Shown here: positions 40,431 to 48,275 of the stretch, one piece after another
Layout of the letters: each line of letters starts with the position of its first letter
How positions within the stretch are numbered: position 1 is the first letter of the stretch
From: DATLBA01 sp035527275
GTDB taxonomy: Bacteria; Planctomycetota; Phycisphaerae; FEN-1346
Reading direction: 5' to 3'
Assembly: GCA_035527275.1 (NCBI GenBank)
Contig: DATLBA010000074.1
Span: 1-58,701, forward strand
DNA: 58,701 nt
Made by a program: the position numbers and the translations under genes
Notes under the pieces: model-generated
The model's input: the letters and a program-made list of their open reading frames with translations, nothing else
Databases searched by the model: none
What the model was told of the DNA's origin: nothing

Positions 40431-41128
40431 CGCAAGACCAGGCCAATCCCCCGCTCGCAGACTCCCCCCAACAGGCGGATGTCCTGCGCGAGGAGATTCT
40501 CGCCGACGCGCGGCACCAGGCGGAGCGCACCCTGCGCCGCGCCAAACGCGACGCCGAGAACCTTGTCAAACAGGCCCAGGCCGGGGCCGACAAGGCGCGC
40601 CAGGAGCGCCTGGCCGCTGCGCGCACCGAAGCCGAGCGCCGACACAATCTTATCCTGGCTGCGATTCCCATCGAGGAGGCTCGCATGCGGGCCGCACGCA
40701 TCGAAGATATTCTCAATCGCGTCCGCGAAGAGGCTCGCAAACGCCTGCTGGCGCGCGACGGGTTCGACTATCGCGAAACCGTGATTCGCCTGGCCGCCGA
40801 GGCGATTTCGCGCATGGCGGGCAAGCGGTTCGTCCTGGAACTTGCCGAACGCGACCTGGGCGACCTGGGCGATACGTTGGCCGGCGAGGTCCGCCGCCGC
40901 AGCGACCGCGACGAACTTGAAATCAGCGTCGCCCCTGAGCCGGCGAAGACCGAAGGGGGCGTCGTCGTCCGCGACGACGAGGGCCGCCAGGTCTGGGACG
41001 ACAGCCTGGCCGCACGCCTCGAGCGCCTCTGGCCGGCCGCTCGCCGGGCGGTCGCGTCGCGCCTCTTCCCCGACGAGGCGCAGGCAGCGGACAATGCCTG
41101 TCGGGGGCGTTCTTCGAAGGAGCCGTAG
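40427..41128 (+). CDS. ntpE: V-type ATPase subunit E
   Basis: A peripheral stalk subunit of 233 residues. The N-terminal third is an Arg/Ala/Glu coiled coil (VLREEILADARHQAERTLRRAKRDAENLVKQAQ), followed by a globular vATP-synt_E domain (PIEEARMRAARIEDILNRVREE; GGVVVRDDEGRQVWDDSLAARLERLWPAAR). The last block with GGVVV and D.S...RL is the conserved tail of the family. GTG start at 40427. It lies 3 bp before subunit A. Confidence 0.88.
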   Translation: MTQDQANPPLADSPQQADVLREEILADARHQAERTLRRAKRDAENLVKQAQAGADKARQERLAAARTEAERRHNLILAAIPIEEARMRAARIEDILNRVREEARKRLLARDGFDYRETVIRLAAEAISRMAGKRFVLELAERDLGDLGDTLAGEVRRRSDRDELEISVAPEPAKTEGGVVVRDDEGRQVWDDSLAARLERLWPAARRAVASRLFPDEAQAADNACRGRSSKEP

Positions 41129-41131
41129 CCG

Positions 41132-42910
41132 ATGGCCATAGCGACCAAACTCCAGACGCCGGTTGTCACCCGCGTCGCCGGTCCTATCGTCACGGCGGCC
41201 GGCATGCGCGGGGCGCAGGTGTACGAGGTCGTCGAGGTCGGCGAACTGGGCCTCGTGGGGGAGATTGTCCGCGTCGTCGGCGATTCCGCAACCATCCAGG
41301 TTTACGAGGACACGACGATGCTCAAGCCCGGCGCCCCGGTTCGCCGGACGGGCGCGCCGCTCTCAGTCAGCCTAGGCCCGGGTCTGCTTGGCGGCATCTA
41401 TGATGGCATTCAGCGGCCCTTGCGGGAGATTCACGCCCTCCGGGGTCCCTGGATCGCGCGCGGCGAGAAGGTTGAACCCCTTGATACCGAGCGAAAATGG
41501 CCCTTTGAACCGCGCGCCCAAAGGGGGCAAGCCGTGGCCGGCGGCGACACGCTCGGCGACGTGCTCGAGACCCCGCTTGTCCACCACCGCATCCTCGTGC
41601 CGCCCGAGGTCGCCGGGACCGTCCGGTGGATTGCCGACAAGGGCGAGTACACAGTCAACGAGAAAATCGCGGTCGTCGAAACGCCCGAGGGACCGAAGGA
41701 CCTGACGATGGTCCAGCGCTGGCCCGTCCGCGTGCCGCGCCCCATCCGCCGCCGCCGCCGCATCGACGAGCCGCTCATCACAGGCCAGCGCGTCATCGAC
41801 GCCTTTTTCCCGATCGGCAAGGGCGGCACGGCGGCCATCCCCGGCGGCTTCGGCACCGGCAAAACCATCACCCAGCACCAATTGGCGAAGTGGTCCGACG
41901 CGGAGATCATCGTCTATGTCGGGTGCGGCGAGCGCGGCAACGAGATGACCGACGTGCTGCGCGAGTTTCCGGAACTCGTGGACCCGTGGGCCGGGCGGCC
42001 TTTGATGGAGCGCACCATCCTTATCGCCAACACCTCGAACATGCCGGTCGCCGCGCGCGAAGTTTCCATTTACACCGGCATCACGTTGGCCGAGTACTAC
42101 CGCGACCAGGGCCGAAGCGTCGCCCTGTTCGCCGATTCGACGAGCCGATGGGCCGAAGCGCTTCGCGAGTTGGCCGCGCGCCTGGAGGAGATGCCCGCCG
42201 AGGAAGGGTTCCCCGCCACGCTGCCGGCTCGACTGGCCCAGTTCTACGAGCGCGGCGGGGCGGTCGAGACCTTGGGCGGCGAAAAGGGTTCCGTCAGCAT
42301 CGTCGGCGCCGTCAGCCCGCCTGGCGGCGACTTCTCCGAGCCCGTCACCCAGCACACGCGCCGCTTCACCCGCTGCTTCTGGGCGCTCGACACGGAACTG
42401 GCGAACGCGCGGCACTATCCGTCGATCCACTGGCTCCGCTCGTATTCCGAGTACACCGAGGATGTGGCCTCCTGGTGGCAGCAACAAGCCCCCGAGTGGG
42501 CCGGCCTCCGGGCCGAGGCCCTTGGGGTGCTCCAGCGCGAGGACCGGCTCCAGCAGATCGTCAAACTCGTCGGGCCCGACGTCCTGCCCGACACACAGCG
42601 CCTCATCCTGTTTGCCGCCGACATGCTGAAGGACGGTTTTCTGGCCCAGAACGCATTCGAAGCGAAGGACGCCTTCTGTTCGCCCAAACGCCAGGTCGCG
42701 CTCCTCAGGCTCATTATGACCTTCTACCGCCGCGCGCAAAAACTCATCCAGGCCGGGGCGCCGCTGGTGCGCCTGCGCGGACTGAAGTGCGTGCCGAAAA
42801 TCCTCCGCGCCAAGAACGAGATCGGCAACGACGAGATGGACAAACTCGATCAGTGCGAGGCGGACGTGGCGGCCGAACTCGACGCGCTCGAACGGGAGTA
42901 TGTCAAGTAG
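41132..42910 (+). CDS. ntpA: V-type ATPase catalytic subunit A
   Basis: This is the ATP-hydrolysing subunit. The 592-residue product has the P-loop GGFGTGKT at about 237-244, the A-specific non-homologous insert (about residues 110-200 with GGDTLGDVLETPLVHHRILVPP), ERGNEMTDVLREFPEL with the catalytic Glu, the SSRWAEALRE-type loop as STSRWAEALRELAARLEEMPAEEGFPATLP, and a helical C-terminus. The ATG at 41132 is preceded by GGAGCCG. It runs directly into subunit B. The sequence appears complete and functional. Confidence 0.98.
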   Translation: MAIATKLQTPVVTRVAGPIVTAAGMRGAQVYEVVEVGELGLVGEIVRVVGDSATIQVYEDTTMLKPGAPVRRTGAPLSVSLGPGLLGGIYDGIQRPLREIHALRGPWIARGEKVEPLDTERKWPFEPRAQRGQAVAGGDTLGDVLETPLVHHRILVPPEVAGTVRWIADKGEYTVNEKIAVVETPEGPKDLTMVQRWPVRVPRPIRRRRRIDEPLITGQRVIDAFFPIGKGGTAAIPGGFGTGKTITQHQLAKWSDAEIIVYVGCGERGNEMTDVLREFPELVDPWAGRPLMERTILIANTSNMPVAAREVSIYTGITLAEYYRDQGRSVALFADSTSRWAEALRELAARLEEMPAEEGFPATLPARLAQFYERGGAVETLGGEKGSVSIVGAVSPPGGDFSEPVTQHTRRFTRCFWALDTELANARHYPSIHWLRSYSEYTEDVASWWQQQAPEWAGLRAEALGVLQREDRLQQIVKLVGPDVLPDTQRLILFAADMLKDGFLAQNAFEAKDAFCSPKRQVALLRLIMTFYRRAQKLIQAGAPLVRLRGLKCVPKILRAKNEIGNDEMDKLDQCEADVAAELDALEREYVK

Positions 42911-42923
42911 GGGACAAGAAGCC

Positions 42924-44384
42924 GTGTCGGACTTCGCATCGGACATCCAGGACCGGGGGCTTCAGTATGTGGGCACAGCCCGAATCGCCGGGCCGCTCGT
43001 CGTGGTCGAGCGGGTCCGCGACGTCGGCTACGACGAACTCGTCGAGGTGGTCGGCCCCGACGGCCGCCCGCGCCTGGGCCGCGTCCTCGACGTGTCCGAC
43101 ACCGCCGCCGTCATCCAGGTCCTCGAAGGAACCGAAGGCCTGTCGAACGAGGCGACGCGTGTCCGATTTCTCGGCGAACCGTTGCGCCTGCCGGTGTCGC
43201 GCCGGATGCTCGGCCGCGTCTTTGACGGCCTGGGGCGCCCGATGGACTCGGGCCCCGAGCCCCTCTCGGCCGACCGGCGGGACATCAACGGCCTGCCGAT
43301 TAACCCTCAGGCCCGCCAGTATCCGCGCGAGTTCATCCAGACGGGTCTGTCGGCGATTGACGGCATGAACTCGCTCGTTCGCGGCCAGAAACTGCCCATT
43401 TTCTCCGGCAGCGGCCTCCCGCACGACCGCATTGCGGCCCAGATTGTTCGGCAAGCGCGGCTGCTGGAGGAGGAAAGCCGGTTTTCCCTTGTCTTTGCCG
43501 CCATGGGCGTCAAGCACGACGTCGCCGACTTCTTCATCCGGAACTTCGAGGACTCCGGCGCCCTGGCCCGCTCGGCGATGTTCCTCTCTCTGGCCGACGC
43601 GCCGAGCGTCGAGCGGCTCCTTACGCCGCGCGTCGCCCTGACCCTGGCCGAACACCTCGCCTTCGACGAAGGCCAGCACGTTCTGGTCCTCTTGACCGAC
43701 ATGACAAACTACTGCGAGTCGCTGCGGGAGGTCGGCACGGCGCGCGGAGAGATCCCCGGACGAAAGGGCTATCCGGGCTACCTGTACTCGGACCTTGCGA
43801 ACCTCTACGAGCGCGCCGGGCGCGTCAAGGGGTCCGACGGTTCGATCACCCAGATGGCGATTCTAACGATGCCCGCCGACGACATCAGCCATCCCGTGCC
43901 GGACCTGACAGGCTACATCACCGAGGGACAGATCGTCTTGGACCGCGACCTGTTTCAGCGCGGCATCTATCCGCCGATTGCGGGGCTGCCGAGCCTGTCG
44001 CGCCTGATGAAAGACGGCGTCGGCGAGGGCTTCACGCGGGCCGACCACCCGGTCCTCGCCAGCCAGTTGTTCGCCTGCTACGCCCATGTGAAACGCGTCC
44101 GGGGCCTGGCCGACGTCATCGGCGAAGAGGAACTGGGCCTGCTGGACAAGCAGTACATGGAGTTCGGTGAGGCGTTCGAACGCCGGTTCCTGAGCCAGGG
44201 CGAATACGAGAACCGCGACATCGAGACCACCCTGGAGATCGGGTGGGACGTCCTCTCGATGCTCCCGCGCGAGGAACTCCACCGCGTAAGCGACGCGATG
44301 CTCGCGGAACATTATCGCGAGGGCACGGTTGCCTCACCCGACGAGAAGGGCGAAGCCGCGTCGCCCGGCGCGACAAACGCTTAG
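42924..44384 (+). CDS. ntpB: V-type ATPase subunit B
   Basis: This is the non-catalytic nucleotide-site partner of A. The 486-residue product has RMLGRVFDGLGRPMDSGPEP, INPQARQYPREFIQTGLSAIDGMNSLVRGQKLPIFSGSGLPHD (the degenerate P-loop region without GKT), LLTDMTNYCESLREVG and GSITQMAILTMPADDISHPVPDLTGYITEGQI. The frame is also open from an ATG at 42900 inside the end of subunit A, but the GTG at 42924 has GGGGAC at a normal distance. It is followed by a 41-bp gap and subunit D. Confidence 0.97.
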   Translation: MSDFASDIQDRGLQYVGTARIAGPLVVVERVRDVGYDELVEVVGPDGRPRLGRVLDVSDTAAVIQVLEGTEGLSNEATRVRFLGEPLRLPVSRRMLGRVFDGLGRPMDSGPEPLSADRRDINGLPINPQARQYPREFIQTGLSAIDGMNSLVRGQKLPIFSGSGLPHDRIAAQIVRQARLLEEESRFSLVFAAMGVKHDVADFFIRNFEDSGALARSAMFLSLADAPSVERLLTPRVALTLAEHLAFDEGQHVLVLLTDMTNYCESLREVGTARGEIPGRKGYPGYLYSDLANLYERAGRVKGSDGSITQMAILTMPADDISHPVPDLTGYITEGQIVLDRDLFQRGIYPPIAGLPSLSRLMKDGVGEGFTRADHPVLASQLFACYAHVKRVRGLADVIGEEELGLLDKQYMEFGEAFERRFLSQGEYENRDIETTLEIGWDVLSMLPREELHRVSDAMLAEHYREGTVASPDEKGEAASPGATNA

Positions 44385-44425
44385 CCGGCGCGTGCCGTTC
44401 GCCGTAGTGCAGCAAAGGGATAACG

Positions 44426-45112
44426 ATGGCCAAACTGAATGTGCCGCCGACGAAGTCGAGTTACCTGGCGCTTGCGCGACAACTGGAGTTCGCGCAGGAA
44501 GGGTACGACCTGCTCGAGCAGAAGCGGCAGATTCTCACCTTTGAACTGATGAGCCGCCTCGGCCGCGCCCGCGACGCCGAACGCCGTGTCGCCGAGGCCA
44601 CGGGCCGTGCGTTCGCGGCTCTCTCCGAGGCGCTGCTTGACGTGGGCTCCGACGCCGTGGACCGGGCCGCCCTGGCCGTCCGCCTCGACCACGACGTCCA
44701 GATTGCCGACCAGGGCGTGATGGGCATACGGATCCCTGAGGTGACGGTGCAAACCGAAGCGCCGGGCGCCCAGTTCGGCGTGAGCGGGACCAGCGCCCAC
44801 GCCGACGTGGCGATGCGCCGGTTCGTCGAAGCGCTGCGGCTGGTGGGCGAGTTGGCGGAACTGGAAACGAGCGTCCTCAGGCTGGCGCGGGAACTCAAGC
44901 GGACCCAGCGACGGACCAACGCGCTCAGCAAAATCTTCATCCCGGACTACACGGAAACGATTGCCTATATTTCGGCGAGCCTCGAGGACCGCGAACGCGA
45001 AACGCTGGTTATCATGAAGATGGTCAAGAACCGCCTCTCTGCTTCGCCCTGCGTAGCGGGCTACGCAGAGCAGGGTGCAGGTGCGGTGGAAGGGGGCGAG
45101 GGCCATGGCTAA
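44426..45112 (+). CDS. ntpD: V-type ATPase subunit D
   Basis: This is the central axle shaft. The 228-residue product starts MAKLNVPPTKSSYLALARQL, with QEGYDLLEQKRQILTFELM, the classic long N-terminal helix, and a C-terminal helix ending RRTNALSKIFIPDYTETIAYI. The final 24 residues or so (SASPCVAGYAEQGAGAVEGG) are encoded by a palindromic insertion-like sequence at 45040-45078 and have no counterpart in the family. They would extend the axle past its normal end. The stop overlaps the stress-protein start. Confidence 0.94.
   Translation: MAKLNVPPTKSSYLALARQLEFAQEGYDLLEQKRQILTFELMSRLGRARDAERRVAEATGRAFAALSEALLDVGSDAVDRAALAVRLDHDVQIADQGVMGIRIPEVTVQTEAPGAQFGVSGTSAHADVAMRRFVEALRLVGELAELETSVLRLARELKRTQRRTNALSKIFIPDYTETIAYISASLEDRERETLVIMKMVKNRLSASPCVAGYAEQGAGAVEGGEGHG
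45040..45076. repeat. palindrome at the 3' end of the subunit D gene
   Basis: CTGCGTAGC (45049-45057) and GCTACGCAG (45060-45068) are perfect inverted arms. Looser pairing continues outward (CTCTGC/GCAGAG, CCCT/AGGG). It resembles the GCGAAGTAGC/GCTACTTCGC palindrome at 46665-46689. Confidence 0.75.
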
Positions 45113-45557
45113 GTCGCCGGTCAACCATATCCTCATCGTGGCGGACGGGACCGAGGAATCGTTCAACGCCGCCGATCGGGCCATCGAACTGGCGCGCGCC
45201 CTGGGGGCGCGCCTGACGGCCCTCGCCGTCGTCGATACCGAGACGCTGCGGCAACTCTTGAGCGAGCGGATCCTGGTGGACGCCGAAATGGGCGAGTTCG
45301 AGAAGGAACTCGAGGAAAGCGCCCGCCGCCAACTCGCCGAAATCCGCCAGCGCGCCCTCCATCGAAAGGTCGTCGTCGAAGAAGTGCTCGTGACCGGAAA
45401 CGTCGAGACCGTCGTGCCGAAGGAAGTGCGGGATCGCGGCGTGGACCTGATTACGCTGGGCGGCTTTCAATCGTCGAAGATCACGCGCGACCTTGTGGCC
45501 CGACAGCGCCAGCAAATCATCGACCGCGCCACCTGCCCGGTGCTGGTCGTGAAGTAA
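45105..45557 (+). CDS. universal stress protein (UspA family)
   Basis: A single-domain USP of 150 residues: HILIVADGTEESFNAADRAIELARALGARLTALAVVD at the start, a helical middle and CPVLVVK at the end. The ATP-binding motif G-2x-G-9x-G is only partly present (GGFQSSKITRDLVARQ), so ATP binding is uncertain. The ATG at 45105 has GGGGGCGAGGG upstream and overlaps subunit D by 8 bp, so it is translated with the ATPase. USP proteins elsewhere regulate ion channels and transporters. Its fixed place behind the ATPase suggests a role in regulating it. Confidence 0.88.
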   Translation: MAKSPVNHILIVADGTEESFNAADRAIELARALGARLTALAVVDTETLRQLLSERILVDAEMGEFEKELEESARRQLAEIRQRALHRKVVVEEVLVTGNVETVVPKEVRDRGVDLITLGGFQSSKITRDLVARQRQQIIDRATCPVLVVK

Positions 45558-45600
45558 TCGCTTCGAGTGGGATTGGGAAGCGCCCGACTAAGCGGCCGTT

Positions 45601-45711
45601 TCATAACTCCCTCTCCCTCGATGGGAGAGGGAGGGGGTGAGGGTGAAAGCGCTTCGAGTCCCCCCATCGCCCCCTCACCCTGGTCCTCTCCCGCTAGGGG
45701 AGAGGGGATTT
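45601..45711. repeat. CCCTCTCCC-type palindromic repeat pair
   Basis: The sequence CTCCCTCTCCCTCGATGGGA with GAGGGAGGGGGTGAGGGTGA is followed 30 bp later by TCACCCTGGTCCTCTCCC with GCTAGGGGAGAGGGGA. Each half is a hairpin and the two halves are inverted relative to each other. It is a common dispersed intergenic repeat type. Confidence 0.8.
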
Positions 45712-45723
45712 GAGAGAGCCTCC

Positions 45724-45871
45724 AAGCGGTTTCAGATGTGTTTTGTCCCCACCGTGTTCGACCGGGCACAAGGTTTACGTGCGCGGCGGGTCTCCGTACC
45801 CGCCGCCGACACAGCATGTTTTGCGCGGTGGGTGCGGAGACCCACCGCGCAAAACTTATCTGAAACCGCTT
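45724..45871. repeat. 148-bp element with perfect 14-bp terminal inverted repeats
   Basis: AAGCGGTTTCAGAT (45724-45737) is exactly inverted at 45858-45871. Inside are two more perfect hairpins: GCGGCGGGT/ACCCGCCGC (45783-45791/45798-45806) and TTTTGCGCGGTGGGT/ACCCACCGCGCAAAA (45819-45833/45840-45854). There is no coding potential. The form is like a miniature inverted-repeat element or a structured RNA cassette. Confidence 0.75.
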
Positions 45872-45881
45872 AGGCCCGCTC

Positions 45882-45981
45882 CTGCCCGCCGGTGCGGTTC
45901 GACGGGCTCACCGCCCTGAGCCTGCCGACGGGCCGCTGCCTCGCCTGCGGCCAGGTGCGGATTGACAAGGAGTACCTCTAA
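45882..45981 (+). pseudogene. possible 3' remnant of a gene
   Basis: A frame ending TAA at 45979-45981 reads RFDGLTALSLPTGRCLACGQ followed by VRIDKEYL. The last part with C..C and a charged end looks like a protein C-terminus, while the first part lies in a TTCGACGGGCTCACCG repeat. No start exists. It lies directly behind the inverted-repeat element. Low confidence. Confidence 0.25.
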
Positions 45982-46084
45982 CACCCGCGCCTTCTCTCAC
46001 CGGCGGAGCGCAGCGGAACCCGCGTAGGGGTACAGCACGTTGTTCGGCAGACTCATTCCTGCGACCTCTGCTCCACTTCCACAA

Positions 46085-46576
46085 CTAGGCCTGCCATTGT
46101 CCGATCCCGTTCCATGCTCGATCAAGGTAACTGCCTCGGCGGCCGCTCTTGTTATGCACGCGAGAGAAGGCCTTTTGCATTAGGTCAAGGCCTCCCTTCT
46201 TGTCTATTGCGTTTCCAATCTCCGCCAGCCCAGCCAGTGCGGCGGTCCACTCTGGAGTGGACACCTTCTCGGTCACAGGCAGTGGAAGATGATCTACCTC
46301 GTCCATGACGTCGAGCCAAGCAATGATCTCGTCTATTACTGCTTCTTCAACTCCCTCAACCGGCTTGGAGAACATTTCTTTGCATCGGGGGCAGATGTTG
46401 TGCACCCACACAATACCCGAAAGAAAACGCAAATCTGGCCCGAAACCACCCACGGCGGAAGATGGCTCGCCTAGACACGCATCGTGGATAGTGCCTGAAA
46501 AGCCACACCTGTCACAGTGGAAGGAGGTTCCAGGTTCGCTTTCAGTTATGTCTCGCCGGCAGACAAAACACCGCAT
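46085..46576 (-). CDS. hypothetical protein with cysteine-rich zinc-binding N-terminus
   Basis: A 163-residue protein. The first 75 residues hold paired metal-type ligands: CFVCRRD at 3-6, HCDRCG near 20-23, H.AC near 32-35 and CPRC near 62-65. This is a RING/zinc-finger-like arrangement also seen in ring-type phage and defence proteins. The rest is helical. The ATG at 46576 was chosen because GGAGGGG lies 6 nt upstream. The third-position bias is weaker than in the neighbours, and the gene sits alone in repeat-rich DNA, which suggests acquisition. No family is recognised. Confidence 0.6.
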   Translation of the reverse strand: MRCFVCRRDITESEPGTSFHCDRCGFSGTIHDACLGEPSSAVGGFGPDLRFLSGIVWVHNICPRCKEMFSKPVEGVEEAVIDEIIAWLDVMDEVDHLPLPVTEKVSTPEWTAALAGLAEIGNAIDKKGGLDLMQKAFSRVHNKSGRRGSYLDRAWNGIGQWQA

Positions 46577-46922
46577 GCGCTGCCCCTCCTCGGTCGCGTT
46601 ACGGAAGTAGGTGGAAATTGCTGTTCGGCGTGACCCGATCCGAAGCCCCATCCGGTGCTACTCTGCGAAGTAGCGAAGGGCTACTTCGCTACGAAGCACG
46701 AGCCCGCCGTTCATCAGCGCCATGATAATCCAGGGATGGGTTGTTCGCAATAACTTTCTTGAGCGAACTTGACGGCTACGCCACAGATTCGTATAGATCA
46801 GCGCGGACAAGTGAATACACAACGGGTCAGGGCCGTTCACTTCATCCTTCTACGGTTCGACATTCCTTGCCCCGGCCCGGCGTAGTCCCGGCGGGGACGA
46901 AGACGGGTTCGATATTCGTCTT
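46577..46922. other. gene-free stretch with one palindrome
   Basis: No convincing gene. GCGAAGTAGC (46665-46674) and GCTACTTCGC (46680-46689) form a hairpin with a 5-nt loop, of the same type as the one in the subunit D gene. The short open frames here have no ribosome site or known family. Confidence 0.5.
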
Positions 46923-48257
46923 TCACTCGTGCCGCAGCGCCTGGATCGGGTCCATGTAGGCGGCGCGGTAGGCCGGATAGACGCCCGAAACCACGCCCAC
47001 GAGGATGCTGGCGCCGAGCGCCAGCGCCACGGCCCCCGGCGTGACAATCGTCTGCGAGAGTCCCGCCAATGCCGCTTCGCCGCCGACGCCCAGGCTGGTC
47101 GCCGCCTTCGAGAGGAGCCACGGAATGGACGACGCCAGTCCCCAGCCGACCGGAACGCCCACCGTCCCGCCCACCGCGCTTAGCAGCACCGTCTCGACGA
47201 GGAACTGGCCGACGATGTCGGGGCGTTTGGCGCCGAGGGCGCGGCGAATGCCGATCTCGCGGGTCCGTTCCGTGACGCTCGCCAGCATGATGTTCATGAT
47301 CCCGATGCCGCCGACCAAAAGGCTGATCGCCGCCACGCTCATCCCGAGCACCACGAACAGCCACTTGGTCCGCTCCAGCGCCTCCAGCCGCTCGAGCGGG
47401 ACCTTGATGCTCCAGTCCTTTTCCTTCGGGTCGTGGTACCGTTCCAGGAGGCTGGTGATGATGCGTGCGGCCGGGCGGACCTGCTCGGCCTCGGCCAACT
47501 TGACGGTAATTTCGTGCAGTTCGCAGATTTCGATGCTGCGGGAGCCGGCGGCGAAGTCCACGAGCGTCTCGCCGAACCGCTTGCTCGCCGCACGCAGCGG
47601 AATATAGACTACGCGGTCGAACTCTTCCTTGCCGGCCCCGCTCCCCGCGGACGCTCCGCCGCGCGGCGCCAGCACGCCAATCACCCGGTACGTCTGGTCG
47701 GCCAGCCAGACCTTCCGGCCGATGGGGTCCGAATGGGGAAACAGGTCCTGTGCCACCGGGGTCCCCAGGACGCACACGTTGGCGACGTTCTCCTCGTGCA
47801 GGTGCGCAAGCCATTGGCCCCGTGCGATCCGAAGCGTGTAAGCCTCTTTATACCACGGGACGACGCCCATCACCTCGACGCGCGTGCGGCGGGTCAGGTA
47901 GCGCGCCGTCGTTCGGATCCGCCGGGCAGGGACAACCACCTCGGCGCCCCCAATGCTGGATTGAATGCGCGCGGCATCCTCATACGTGAGGCCGTAGGCG
48001 AGCGCCTCTCCCTGGCGCCCGCTGCTCGCACCGGTGTCCTCAGGGGGCTTGACCGCCTCGATGATGATGTTCGTGGCGCCCATCCGCAGGACCTCTTCCT
48101 GCATCTTGGCGCTGATGCCCTCGACGACGGCCATCGTGGCGATGACCGCGCAGACGCCGAACAGGATGCCCAGCATCGTCAGGACACTTCGGCCCGGGTG
48201 CCGAAAGAGGCTCTCGAATCCGAGCCGCAGAATCTCGGTTGACTCGAAGGACCACAT
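46923..48257 (-). CDS. MacB-like ABC transporter permease
   Basis: A four-helix permease of the MacB/FtsX type that powers tripartite efflux or lipoprotein-related export. The 444-residue product has an N-terminal helix (LTMLGILFGVCAVIATMAVVEG), a large periplasmic MacB_PCD domain, then three C-terminal helices with the FtsX signature TERTREIGIRRALGAK between them. It starts MWSFESTEILRLGFESLFRHPGRSVLT, the usual amphipathic lead. It is 18 bp downstream of its ATPase and is the last gene of the tolC-macA-ATPase-permease operon. Confidence 0.92.
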   Translation of the reverse strand: MWSFESTEILRLGFESLFRHPGRSVLTMLGILFGVCAVIATMAVVEGISAKMQEEVLRMGATNIIIEAVKPPEDTGASSGRQGEALAYGLTYEDAARIQSSIGGAEVVVPARRIRTTARYLTRRTRVEVMGVVPWYKEAYTLRIARGQWLAHLHEENVANVCVLGTPVAQDLFPHSDPIGRKVWLADQTYRVIGVLAPRGGASAGSGAGKEEFDRVVYIPLRAASKRFGETLVDFAAGSRSIEICELHEITVKLAEAEQVRPAARIITSLLERYHDPKEKDWSIKVPLERLEALERTKWLFVVLGMSVAAISLLVGGIGIMNIMLASVTERTREIGIRRALGAKRPDIVGQFLVETVLLSAVGGTVGVPVGWGLASSIPWLLSKAATSLGVGGEAALAGLSQTIVTPGAVALALGASILVGVVSGVYPAYRAAYMDPIQALRHE

Positions 48258-48275
48258 GCTTGACCGCCAATGCCG

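Noticed and set aside
45558..45723. Terminator after the V-ATPase/USP operon
   Set aside because: A CGCTTC/GAAGCG pair lies just after the stop, but no T run follows and the arms are short; not called.
46658..46840. 60-residue minus-strand frame between the hypothetical gene and the permease
   Set aside because: No ribosome site, no recognised family and overlap with a palindrome; not enough evidence to call a gene.
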